A stretch of 64,000 bases of DNA from Nocardioides flavus (ex Wang et al. 2016) (lineage in GTDB: Bacteria > Actinomycetota > Actinomycetes > Propionibacteriales > Nocardioidaceae): assembly GCF_014653115.1 (NCBI RefSeq), contig NZ_BNAD01000001.1, positions 248,001 to 312,000 of the forward strand, read 5' to 3'. Positions 54,312 through 62,246 of the stretch are shown here, one piece after another. Under the pieces are notes generated by a model that was not told where the DNA came from, did not search any database, and saw only the letters and a list, made by a program, of their open reading frames with translations. Numbering within the stretch: position 1 is the stretch's first letter; the number at the start of each line of letters is the position of its first letter. Position numbers and translations under genes: made by a program.

Positions 54312-54434
54312 CGCTCGAGCGGTGCGTGACGCAGGTTCTGACTACTCAAGACCTGTCTCACGCACCGCTGACCACGGGCAAGCCCGCTCGAGCGGTGCGT
54401 GACGCAGGTTCTGACTGGTCAGAACCTGCGTGCG
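54312..54434. repeat. GGTGCGTGA...GCAGGTTCTG palindromic repeat, copy 2
   Basis: Two tandem halves each begin CGCTCGAGCGGTGCGTGACG and GCAGGTTCTGAC. The second half contains GCAGGTTCTGAC-TG-GTCAGAACCTGC (54404-54429), a perfect 12-bp stem with a 2-nt centre. The first half folds less perfectly with CAAGACCTGTCTCACGCACCGC. It fills the gap between convergent genes and abuts the stop codon of the coiled-coil gene. Confidence 0.8.
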
Positions 54435-55478
54435 TCACCGCTCCTCGCCGGGCGACTCCGGCTCGTCCGAGCGCTCGGCGGCCTCGGCGGCAGCCGCCTC
54501 CTGCGCCTCAACCACCTCGGCCTCGGTCACCGCCTCCGGCTCGTCGGGCTGGTCGGCCTCGGCAGCCTGCTCGGGAGCGGCCGGCGCCATGCCGACCCCC
54601 GGCACCGCGGTGCCGCTGAGGGTGGCGAGCATCTGGCGGACGTTGGAGAGCTGGGCGTTGATGCTGTCGCGACGCTGCGCGGCCGCGGCGAGCTCGCGCT
54701 CGGACTCGGCGCGTACGCGGTCGGCAGAGGCGCGCGCCTCGGCCACCATCGTGGTCGAACGCTCCTCGGCGTCGGCGAGCATCCGCGCGATCCGCTCCTC
54801 GGCCTCGGCGCGGCTGCGCTCGAGGGTGGCCTCGGTGTCGCGGTTGCGGGCGGCCATCGCGTCGAGCTCGGCCTGCGCGGCGGCCTGCTGCGCCTGGAAC
54901 TCGGCGGTCGCCTTCTGCCGGCGCTCCGCGAGCGTGGTCTCGAAGTCGGCCGCGGCCTGGGCGGCCTTCGCGCGCTGGTCCTCGAAGAGCGCCTCGGCCT
55001 CGGCGCGGCGTGCTGAGGCGTCGCGCTCGGCGGCGTCACGCTCACCGTCGGCGGCCTTGCGGGCGTCGGCGAGCAGACGGGCACCGTCGGCGTCGGCGTC
55101 GCGGCGGGTCTCCTCGGCGTAGCGGTCGGCGTCGGCCCGCACCGCCCCGGCCTCCTGCTCGGCCTCCTTGCGCAGCGTCTCGACCTCGCCGAGCACCCGG
55201 TCGCGGATCTCGGCGGCCTCGGTCTCCGCGAGGGAGAGGATCTGCCCGACCCGCTCGCCGAGGTGCTCGTACGTCGGGAGCTCGGGCTGCTGGGCCTCGC
55301 GGGAGACGAGGGCCTCGCGGGACGCGGCGGCCTCCGTACGGGCCTGCTCGGCGGCTGCCTCGGCGGCCTCGAGGCGTCGCCGCAGGTCGGCTGCCTCGGC
55401 CTGTGCCTGCCCGATCGCCCGCTCGACCTCGCTCGGGTCGTAGCCGCGGCGCACGGTCGTGAACATCTCTTCAGGCAT
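54435..55478 (-). CDS. DivIVA/Scy-like coiled-coil protein
   Basis: A 347-residue protein with a DivIVA-type N-terminus (MPEEMFTTVRRGYDPSEVER) that binds curved membrane in polar-growth proteins, then ~230 residues of near-continuous coiled coil (AEAEALFEDQRAKAAQAAAD and similar heptads), and an acidic Pro/Glu/Ala tail with several E-A-E-V-V-E repeats. In high-GC actinobacteria such proteins (Scy, FilP, DivIVA) organise polar growth and the cytoskeleton. The gene ends at a palindromic repeat and its start overlaps the upstream coiled-coil gene by 8 bp. Confidence 0.8.
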   Translation of the reverse strand: MPEEMFTTVRRGYDPSEVERAIGQAQAEAADLRRRLEAAEAAAEQARTEAAASREALVSREAQQPELPTYEHLGERVGQILSLAETEAAEIRDRVLGEVETLRKEAEQEAGAVRADADRYAEETRRDADADGARLLADARKAADGERDAAERDASARRAEAEALFEDQRAKAAQAAADFETTLAERRQKATAEFQAQQAAAQAELDAMAARNRDTEATLERSRAEAEERIARMLADAEERSTTMVAEARASADRVRAESERELAAAAQRRDSINAQLSNVRQMLATLSGTAVPGVGMAPAAPEQAAEADQPDEPEAVTEAEVVEAQEAAAAEAAERSDEPESPGEER

Positions 55479-56946
55479 CGGGGTTCTCCTGGTGTGGCGG
55501 GGGGTGGGGGGTGTCCTGGACGTACGGGGTGGGGCGCGGGGGCGAGGCGCCGGGGTCGTCGGCGGCCGGCTGGCGCTCGGGCACCGCGAGGGCCTCGATC
55601 ACGCCGGACAGCTGCCCGAGCTCGGCGGCGATGCGGTCGCGCTGCACCTGCAGGTCGGCGACCTCGGCCCGGGCGCGCTCGAGGGCCCGGCGGGCACTCT
55701 CGCGGAGCTGGTCGGCCTCGGCACGGCCCTCGGCGACGAGCGCGACGGACTCCTCGCGCGCGCGGCGGCGTTCCTCGGCCGCCTCGGACCGGCTGCGGGT
55801 GACCTCCTCGGCCACCAGGGCCCGCAGGCTGGCAGCGCCCGACTCCGCCTCGGCCCGGCGACGCTCGAGCCGCTCGACCGCGCGCTCGGACTCGTCGGTG
55901 GCGTCGGCGACGATGCGGGCCGCCTCGGCCTCGGCGCGGGCGAGGGCCGCCTTGGCCTCGCTCTCCATCTCCCCGGCCGCGAGCCCGGCGGCGCGGGTGA
56001 TGTCGTCGGCGCGCTGCTGGGCCTCGGCCAGCCGGAGGGCCATCCGCCCGGCGACGGCGTTGATCACGCCCTGCAGGCGGCGGCGTACGAGCCGGGTGTG
56101 GGCGGCGACGTCGGCGTGACCGGCCTTGCGGATCGCGTCGGCCTCCGTCGCCGCACCGGCCAGCACGGAGCGTACGGTCTGCGTCGCCCACGCGGTCTGC
56201 TCCGCGGCCTGCGCGAGCTTCTCCTCGCTCTCCGCACGGGCCGCCGCGAGGGTCTCCTCGGCAGCGCGTCGCATCCGGTCGACCTCGGCGCCGGTGCTGC
56301 GGCGCAGCTCCTCGATCTGCAGCCCGGTCTCGTCGCGCATCCGGGCGGCCTCGGTCGAGGCGCTGGCGCGCAGCGACTCGGCCTCCGCGGTGGCCGTGTC
56401 GAGGTGGCGCTGACCGCCGGCACGGCCCTCCTCGACGAGGCGGGCGGCCGTCTCCTGCGCCGCGGAGACGGTAGCCTCGGCCTCGGCGCGGGCCGCCTCG
56501 AGGAGCGCGGAGGTCTCGGCCGCCGTGGTGTCGCGCAGCTGCTGCGACTCGGCCCGGAGCGCGACGGCCTCCTCCTGCGCGCTGGCCCGGAGCCGGTCGC
56601 CCTCGACGCGCGCGGCCTCGACCTGCTCGTCGCGGGCCGCGGAGGCCGACGACATCAGCAGGGCTGCCTGCTCGTTGGCGTCGACGACGATCGTCGCCGC
56701 CTCCTCCGACGCCCCGGCCAGCACCTCCTCGGCCTGGCGGCGGGCCCGACCGGCGTCGGCGCGGTCCGCCTCCGCCTCGGCCTTGAGGGAGCGCAGCTCC
56801 TCGCGCAGCACGGCGACCTCTGCGGTCAGCCTGTCGGCCTCCTGCCGGGCCTCGCCCACCAGCTGGTCGGCCACCTGCTGCGCGCGAGCCAGGAGGGCCG
56901 AGGTGGTGGGCTCGCCCGAGGCTGCCGCGGCGGCGTCGTGAGCCAT
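55471..56946 (-). CDS. Long coiled-coil protein (Scy/filament-type)
   Basis: A 491-residue protein made almost entirely of coiled coil from ~25 to ~455, with Ala/Glu/Arg heptads and phrases such as AEEVLAGASEEAATIVVDAN and RRRAEAESGAASLRALVAEE. The short N-terminus (MAHDAAAAASGEPTTSALLA) has no membrane segment, and the C-terminus is Pro-rich (PPRPTPYVQDTPHPPPHQEN). Its 3' end overlaps the start of the DivIVA-like gene, so they are cotranslated and probably interact. I infer a cytoskeletal or polar-growth scaffold; no enzyme motif is present. Confidence 0.75.
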   Translation of the reverse strand: MAHDAAAAASGEPTTSALLARAQQVADQLVGEARQEADRLTAEVAVLREELRSLKAEAEADRADAGRARRQAEEVLAGASEEAATIVVDANEQAALLMSSASAARDEQVEAARVEGDRLRASAQEEAVALRAESQQLRDTTAAETSALLEAARAEAEATVSAAQETAARLVEEGRAGGQRHLDTATAEAESLRASASTEAARMRDETGLQIEELRRSTGAEVDRMRRAAEETLAAARAESEEKLAQAAEQTAWATQTVRSVLAGAATEADAIRKAGHADVAAHTRLVRRRLQGVINAVAGRMALRLAEAQQRADDITRAAGLAAGEMESEAKAALARAEAEAARIVADATDESERAVERLERRRAEAESGAASLRALVAEEVTRSRSEAAEERRRAREESVALVAEGRAEADQLRESARRALERARAEVADLQVQRDRIAAELGQLSGVIEALAVPERQPAADDPGASPPRPTPYVQDTPHPPPHQENPDA

Positions 56947-57083
56947 CCGCCCGCTCCTTCCACACGATCCGAGGCCCTCATTGTCGCAGCGCGCGACGGT
57001 GCCCGACAGGGGGGACGAACCATCGGTTGCGCCCACAGCGAAAGACCTTGCCGCGGCAGTATCCCACCCGGTGGGGTGGGGCC

Positions 57084-58034
57084 ATGAAGCTGCTCGTGCT
57101 CGGTGGCACCCGGTTCCTCTCGCGCGAGGTCGCCGCCCGCGCAGTCGCGCGCGGGTGGGACGTCACCTGCGCCTGTCGCGGCACGTCCGGCCCCGTGCCG
57201 GAGGGCGCCACGCACCTGCCGTGGGACCGCTCCGACGATCCGCCGGCCGAGGTGGCCGACGGGGGCTGGGACGCGGTCGTCGACGTCGCGCGGCTGCCGT
57301 CGCAGGTGCGTCGCGCGGTTGCCGCGACAGCCTCGGCGCACTGGGTCTTCGTCTCCACCGTCAGCGTGTACGCCGACAACGGCTCGTCGGCGATGGAGCC
57401 GCTCCTCGACCCGATCGACGACGACGTCGACCTCGCCGTCGACCCCGAGGCCTACGGCGGCATGAAGGTCGCGTGCGAGCGGGCGGTGCAGGAGACGGCG
57501 GAGTCGTGGATGGTCGCTCGCCCCGGCCTGATCGTCGGGCCGGGCGACCCGACGGGCCGGTTCGCGTACTGGCCGCAGCGCCTCGCCCGCGGCGGGGAGG
57601 TCCTGGCACCGGGCAGCCCCGACGACGTGGTACAGGTGATCGACGTGCGCGACCTCGCCGACTGGCTGCTCGACCTCGCGGCGTCCCGCACGACCGGGAC
57701 GTACGACGCGGTCGGCAGGCCCGTGGCGCTCGGGGAGCTCCTCGCCCACACCGCCGCCGGCGTCGGGGCGGACTACCCCCGCCTCACCTGGGTCGACCAG
57801 GACTTCCTCGAGGCCCAGGGCGTCGCCCACTGGGCCGGCGAGGGATCACTGCCGCTGTGGCTGCCGCGCCCGGCGTACGACGGCATGCTCGCCCACGACC
57901 CGGGCCCGGCCGTGGCCGCCGGCCTGCGGCTGCGGCCGCTCGCCGAGACCGCTCCCGCCTGCCTCGACTCCCCTGTCACCGCCCTCACGCCCGAGCGTGA
58001 GGCCGAGGTGCTGGCGGCTTGGCACGCCCGCTGA
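57084..58034 (+). CDS. NAD(P)-dependent epimerase/reductase (extended SDR)
   Basis: A 316-residue Rossmann-fold protein beginning MKLLVLGGTRFLSREVAARA, with the G-G-T-R-F-L variant of the GxxGxxG motif, then VVDVARLPSQV, FVSTVSVYADNG (Ser) and GGMKVACERA carrying a MKVACE block where the Tyr-x3-Lys is Y-G-G-M-K. It resembles nucleoside-diphosphate-sugar epimerases and NmrA-like reductases. The substrate is unknown. The ATG has a GTGGGG-type leader 5 nt ahead and the gene is monocistronic between convergent neighbours. Confidence 0.86.
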   Translation: MKLLVLGGTRFLSREVAARAVARGWDVTCACRGTSGPVPEGATHLPWDRSDDPPAEVADGGWDAVVDVARLPSQVRRAVAATASAHWVFVSTVSVYADNGSSAMEPLLDPIDDDVDLAVDPEAYGGMKVACERAVQETAESWMVARPGLIVGPGDPTGRFAYWPQRLARGGEVLAPGSPDDVVQVIDVRDLADWLLDLAASRTTGTYDAVGRPVALGELLAHTAAGVGADYPRLTWVDQDFLEAQGVAHWAGEGSLPLWLPRPAYDGMLAHDPGPAVAAGLRLRPLAETAPACLDSPVTALTPEREAEVLAAWHAR

Positions 58035-58040
58035 GATCCG

Positions 58041-58153
58041 CCGACCGGGCACTTCGTGCCCGTCCCGGACGCCGACCGGGCACTTCGTGCCCGTGTCGAG
58101 GAACGAAGTGCCCGGTCGGTGAGCCTGACGGGCACTAAGTGCCCGCTCACGTG
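58041..58153. repeat. GGGCACTTCGTGCCC hairpin cluster, copy 2
   Basis: Two direct copies of CCGACCGGGCACTTCGTGCC are followed by inverted GAACGAAGTGCCCGGTCGG and GACGGGCACTAAGTGCCCG. The arrangement parallels copy 1 after the tRNA gene. The outer sequence CGCTCACGTG at its right end is the reverse complement of the left start of copy 1. It lies between two convergent genes. Confidence 0.85.
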
Positions 58154-58157
58154 TGGT

Positions 58158-59738
58158 TCAGAAGAGGAGCGCGGTGCCCGGGTCCTGGAGGATCCCGGCG
58201 ACGTCGGCGAGGAAGCGCGAGCCCTTCTCGCCGTCGATGTGCCGGTGGTCGAACGACAGCGCCAGCGTCGTCACGTCGCGCACGACGATCTCCCCCGTGG
58301 CCTCGTCCACCCAGGGCCGCTTGTTGATCGCGCCGAAGCACAGGATCGCGGACTCGCCCGGGTTGATGATCGGGGTACCGGCGTCGACGCCGAAGACGCC
58401 GACGTTGGTGATCGTGAAGGTGCCGCCCGACATCTCGGCCGGCTGCGTCTTCCCGTCGCGCGCGGTGGCGGTGAGCTCGCCGAGGGCCCCGGCCAGCTCG
58501 ACCATCGACATGGCGTCGGCGTCCTTGACGTTGGGCACGACCAGGCCGCGCGGCGTGGCGGCCGCGATGCCGAGGTTGACGTAGCCCTTGTAGACGACCT
58601 CCTGCGCGGCCTCGTCCCAGTAGGAGTTGATCTCCGGGGTGCGCTTCATCGCCATCAGCACCGCGCGGGCGAGCACGAGCAGCGGGTTGATCCGTACGCC
58701 GGCCAGCTCGCGGCGCGCCTTGAGCCGCTCGACGAGCTGCATGGTCGCGGTGACGTCGACGGTGATCCACTCGGTCACGTGCGGGCTGGTGAAGGCGGAC
58801 TGGCTCATCGCCGTCGCCATCATCTTGCGCACGCCCTTGATCGGCTCGCGGGTCTCGCGGGCACCGGCCATCGGTGCGACACCGGCACGGCCGTCGCTCG
58901 AGCCGGCGAGGTCGGCGTACTGCTGGGGCATGGACCGCCCGCCCGAGCCGTTGGCAGCGCCCTGCACGTCGTCGCGGGTGATCGAGCCCGACGGGCCGGA
59001 GCCGGTCAGGGCGGTCAGGTCGACGCCGAGGTCCTTGGCGAGCTTGCGGACCGGGGGCTTGGCCAGGGCACGTACGGCGCCGGGCTCCTGCGCGGTCGGG
59101 GGCACGAGCGCCTCGGCCGGGGCAGCCGCCGGCGCGGGGCGCTGGTCGACCGCGGGCACCGGTGCCTCGTCGGCCGGCATGACCTCGTCGGACTGCGCGC
59201 CGCCGGGCGAGAACGCGCCCTGCACCTGCATCTGGGTCTGGCCACCGGCGACCGTGCTCGGCGACGCCGAGCCGCGACGGGCGCGACGCATCGGCCCGCG
59301 CTCGGCCTTGATCCGGCCGACGAGGGACGCGCCCTCCATCGAGCCGGAGGCAGCCGGGTTGGACAGGTCGATGTCGGCCGCGTCCACCTGGGCGGAGACC
59401 TCGGCGGCGCCTGCCTTCTGCCCTGCCTTCTGGGCCATGCCCAGGTAGGGGTCGGACTCGGTCTGCTCCGCGGCCGGGGCGGCCGACGGGGTGGGCGCGT
59501 CGCCCTCGGCACCGATCGAGATGATCGGGGTGCCGACGGGGATGGTCTCGCCCTCGGCGACCAGCAGCGCGAGGACAGTGCCCTCGAACGGCGACGGCAG
59601 CTCGACGAGCGACTTGGCGGTCTCGATCTCCACGATCACGTCGTTGATCTCGACGGTGTCGCCGACCTTGACCTTCCAGGCCACGATCTCGGCCTCGGTC
59701 AGGCCCTCGCCGACGTCGGGGAGGAGGAACTCAGACAT
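58158..59738 (-). CDS. bkdC: Branched-chain 2-oxoacid dehydrogenase E2 (dihydrolipoamide acyltransferase)
   Basis: A 526-residue E2. The single N-terminal lipoyl domain has IVEIETAKSLVELPSPF with Lys42 as the lipoylated residue. A Pro/Ala-rich linker of ~130 residues includes an unusual basic patch (RRARRGSASPSTV). The peripheral-subunit-binding domain is VRKLAKDLGVDLTALTGSG (~230-260). The acyltransferase domain ends with the catalytic SFDHRHIDG (His near 500). It transfers acyl groups to CoA in the mitochondrial-type complex. It is the last gene of the bkdABC operon. Confidence 0.94.
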   Translation of the reverse strand: MSEFLLPDVGEGLTEAEIVAWKVKVGDTVEINDVIVEIETAKSLVELPSPFEGTVLALLVAEGETIPVGTPIISIGAEGDAPTPSAAPAAEQTESDPYLGMAQKAGQKAGAAEVSAQVDAADIDLSNPAASGSMEGASLVGRIKAERGPMRRARRGSASPSTVAGGQTQMQVQGAFSPGGAQSDEVMPADEAPVPAVDQRPAPAAAPAEALVPPTAQEPGAVRALAKPPVRKLAKDLGVDLTALTGSGPSGSITRDDVQGAANGSGGRSMPQQYADLAGSSDGRAGVAPMAGARETREPIKGVRKMMATAMSQSAFTSPHVTEWITVDVTATMQLVERLKARRELAGVRINPLLVLARAVLMAMKRTPEINSYWDEAAQEVVYKGYVNLGIAAATPRGLVVPNVKDADAMSMVELAGALGELTATARDGKTQPAEMSGGTFTITNVGVFGVDAGTPIINPGESAILCFGAINKRPWVDEATGEIVVRDVTTLALSFDHRHIDGEKGSRFLADVAGILQDPGTALLF

Positions 59739-59757
59739 CAGGATCCTTTCGGAACCG

Positions 59758-59797
59758 GGTCTCGAGACGGTCGCTGCGCGACCTCCTCGACCAGCGG
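59758..59797. repeat. Nocardioidaceae-type GGTCGAGGAGG palindromic repeat
   Basis: GGTCTCGAGACGGTCGCTGC then GCGACCTCCTCGACCAGCGG: the first twelve bases contain the inner palindrome GTCTCGAGAC. It sits in the 65-bp gap between the E2 and E1-beta genes inside an operon, so it would be transcribed through as a hairpin in the mRNA, as REP elements often are. Confidence 0.75.
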
Positions 59798-59803
59798 TTG
59801 GGG

Positions 59804-60787
59804 TCAGTAGGCGAAGGTGCGGTCGACGGCGTCGAGCACCCGGTCGAGGTCGGGGAGGTACTCCTCCTCGATCCGCGACGGCGGGTAGGGCGTGTCGAAG
59901 GCACCGACGCGCAGCACCGGGGCCTCGAGGGAGTAGAAGCACTGCTCGGTGACCCGCGCGGCGAGCTCGGCACCCATGCCGAGGTTGACGTGCGCCTCGT
60001 GCGTGACCACGCAGCGACCCGTGCGGCGTACGGACTCGTAGACCGGGGCCATGTCGAGCGGCGAGAGGGTGCGCAGGTCGATGACCTCGAGGCTGCGGCC
60101 CTCGGACTCGGCTGCCTCGGCGCACTTGAGCGCGGTCTTGACCGTCGGGCCGTAGGCCAGCACGGTCGCGTCGGAGCCGGCGCGCACCACGCGCGAGGAG
60201 AACAGCGGGTCGGGCGTCGCCGACTCGTCGAGCTCGGCCTTGTCGGCGTGGTACTGGCGCTTGGGCTCGAGGAAGATGACCGGGTCGTCGTGGGCGATCG
60301 CCTGCTGGATCATCCAGTAGCCGTCGACCGGGTTGGAGCAGGCCACCACCTTGAGGCCGGGGGTGTGCGCGAACTGCGCCTCCGGGCTCTCCGAGTGGTG
60401 CTCGACCGCGCCGATGCCGCCACCGAAGGGGATGCGGATGACGATCGGCATCTTCACCTTGCCCTGCGAGCGGTAGGTGTACTTGGCGACCTGGCACACG
60501 ATCTGGTCGTACGCCGGGTAGACGAAGCCGTCGAACTGGATCTCGACCACGGGGCGGTAGCCGCGCAGCGCCATGCCGACCGCGGTGCCGACGATGCCGG
60601 ACTCCGCGAGCGGGCTGTCGATGACGCGGTCCTCGCCGAAGTCCTTCTGCAGGCCGTCGGTGATGCGGAAGACGCCGCCGAGCTTGCCGACGTCCTCGCC
60701 CATGAGCAGGACCTTGTCGTCGGCCTCCATGGCCTTGCGCAGGCCCATGTTGAGGCCCTTGGCGAGAGTGATCTTCTGCGTGCTCAT
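59804..60787 (-). CDS. bkdB: Branched-chain 2-oxoacid dehydrogenase E1 beta subunit
   Basis: A 327-residue transketolase-fold protein: MGEDVGKLGGVFRITDGLQK, the ThDP-contacting Glu in DSPLAESGIVGTAVG, VEIQFDGFVYPAYDQIVCQ, GGIGAVEHHSESPEAQFAHT and FLEPKRQY. It pairs with E1 alpha to decarboxylate 2-oxo acids of Val, Leu and Ile (pyruvate activity cannot be excluded). Its ATG overlaps the E1 alpha stop (ATGA), so the subunits are made in equal amounts. The C-terminal transketolase domain ends LDAVDRTFAY. Confidence 0.94.
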   Translation of the reverse strand: MSTQKITLAKGLNMGLRKAMEADDKVLLMGEDVGKLGGVFRITDGLQKDFGEDRVIDSPLAESGIVGTAVGMALRGYRPVVEIQFDGFVYPAYDQIVCQVAKYTYRSQGKVKMPIVIRIPFGGGIGAVEHHSESPEAQFAHTPGLKVVACSNPVDGYWMIQQAIAHDDPVIFLEPKRQYHADKAELDESATPDPLFSSRVVRAGSDATVLAYGPTVKTALKCAEAAESEGRSLEVIDLRTLSPLDMAPVYESVRRTGRCVVTHEAHVNLGMGAELAARVTEQCFYSLEAPVLRVGAFDTPYPPSRIEEEYLPDLDRVLDAVDRTFAY

Positions 60788-61941
60788 GCGTGGCTCCCCT
60801 CGAAGGACGCGAGGTAGGCGGCGAACTCGTCGCGCTGCTGGGCGATCTCGTCGGTCATCTCGGTGAAGACGTAGCCGAACTGGTCGAGCGGCTTGGGGTC
60901 GGGCAGCGCCTTGCACCCCTCGCGGAGGTGGTGGCCCAGCTCCTTGGCCTCGGCGTCGAGGTCGTCGAAGAACTCCTGGTCGACCAGGCCGTTGCGGCGC
61001 AGGTAGACCTTGAGCCGCTCGATCGGGTCCTTGAGCTTCCAGTGCTCGAGCTCGTCGTTGAGGCGGTAGCGCGTGGGGTCGTCGGTCGTGGTGTGCGCGC
61101 CCATCCGGTAGGTGTAGGCCTCGACGAAGGACGGGCCGTTGCCCTCGCGGGCGCGCTGGAGCGCGGCCTTGGTCACGGCGTACGTCGCCAGCACGTCGTT
61201 GCCGTCGACGCGGATGCCCGGGAAGCCGAAGCCCAGGGCCCGCTGGTAGAGCGGGATACGGGTCTGGCGCTCGATCGGCTCGGAGATGGCCCACTGGTTG
61301 TTCTGGCAGAAGAACACGACGGGGGCGTTGTAGGAGGCGGCGAAGATGAACGCCTCGTTCACGTCGCCCTGCGAGGACGCGCCGTCGCCGAAGTGGGCGA
61401 TGACGGCCGCGTCTCGCTCGGGGTCGCCGGTGCCGACGACGCCGTCGCGCTGCATGCCCATCGCGTAGCCGGTGGCGTGCAGGGTCTGGGCGCCGATGAC
61501 GATCGTGTAGAGCCCGAAGTTGTTCTCGTTGGGGTCCCAGCCGCCCTGGTCGACGCCGCGGAACAGGCCGAGCAGCCGGAGCGGGTCGACGCCCTTGCAG
61601 TAGGCGACGCCGTGCTCGCGGTAGGTCGGGAAGACGTAGTCCTGCGGGCGCAGCGCGCGCCCGGCGCCGATCTGCGCGGCCTCCTGCCCGAGGAGCTGGG
61701 CCCAGATGCCGAGCTCGCCGTGGCGCTGGAGCGCGGTCGCCTCGACGTCGATACGCCGGGTCAGGACCATGTCGCGGTAGAGGCCGCGGAGCTCGTCGGC
61801 GGAGAAGTCGTGGTCGAACTCGGGGTGGTGGACGCGCTCACCCTCGGGCGTCAGCAGCTGGACGAGGTCGGGGCCACCGTCGGTCTGGGACGGTCCGAAG
61901 ACATCCGCCAGGTCGGGGCCGAAGCTCACGGGATCGGACAA
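60784..61941 (-). CDS. bkdA: Branched-chain 2-oxoacid dehydrogenase E1 alpha subunit
   Basis: A 385-residue E1 alpha with the ThDP motif HFGDGASSQGDVNEAFIFAA and its closing CQNNQWAISEPIE, the phosphorylation-loop-like YRMGAHTTTDDPTRYR, and GQEAAQIGAGRALRPQDYVF. This is the first gene of the operon. Its start is TTG: GAGGAG lies 6 nt ahead and no ATG or GTG gives a better register. It resembles Rv2497c (BkdA) of mycobacteria. Rare TTG use could limit expression of the complex. Confidence 0.93.
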   Translation of the reverse strand: MSDPVSFGPDLADVFGPSQTDGGPDLVQLLTPEGERVHHPEFDHDFSADELRGLYRDMVLTRRIDVEATALQRHGELGIWAQLLGQEAAQIGAGRALRPQDYVFPTYREHGVAYCKGVDPLRLLGLFRGVDQGGWDPNENNFGLYTIVIGAQTLHATGYAMGMQRDGVVGTGDPERDAAVIAHFGDGASSQGDVNEAFIFAASYNAPVVFFCQNNQWAISEPIERQTRIPLYQRALGFGFPGIRVDGNDVLATYAVTKAALQRAREGNGPSFVEAYTYRMGAHTTTDDPTRYRLNDELEHWKLKDPIERLKVYLRRNGLVDQEFFDDLDAEAKELGHHLREGCKALPDPKPLDQFGYVFTEMTDEIAQQRDEFAAYLASFEGSHA

Positions 61942-62246
61942 CGCACTCTCCTCACAATCAGGCAGCGGCAGTCACGGGATCGCCGGACGCCGACGGCTTG
62001 CACGCGTGGTCGTCGGCGTGTGTGACCCCGACCACAGGATGGGGGTCAAGGTATCTGTCGGAGCCCGACAGCACCAATCAGGCGTACGCCCGGCTCCGCA
62101 ACGCCGTGCGGCCGGGATTGTCAGGCCCTCACCGAAGTGGATGAGCCGACGCCGACGGGCTCGTGGGTGACCCGTCGACGCCGGCTCGCCTCCATTGGGG
62201 GGTGGAGGCTCGGGCAGCTTCTGCTACCCGGCGATGAAGGTGGCTG
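61942..62246. other. Gene-free stretch of about 305 bp upstream of bkdA
   Basis: No convincing gene is seen. The part next to bkdA carries its ribosome site and, farther out, CACACACGCCGACGACCACG and GGGGTCACACACG-type segments that could hold an operator. The rest separates this operon from the divergent-facing end of the large secreted protein gene; I see no strong hairpin. Confidence 0.4.
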
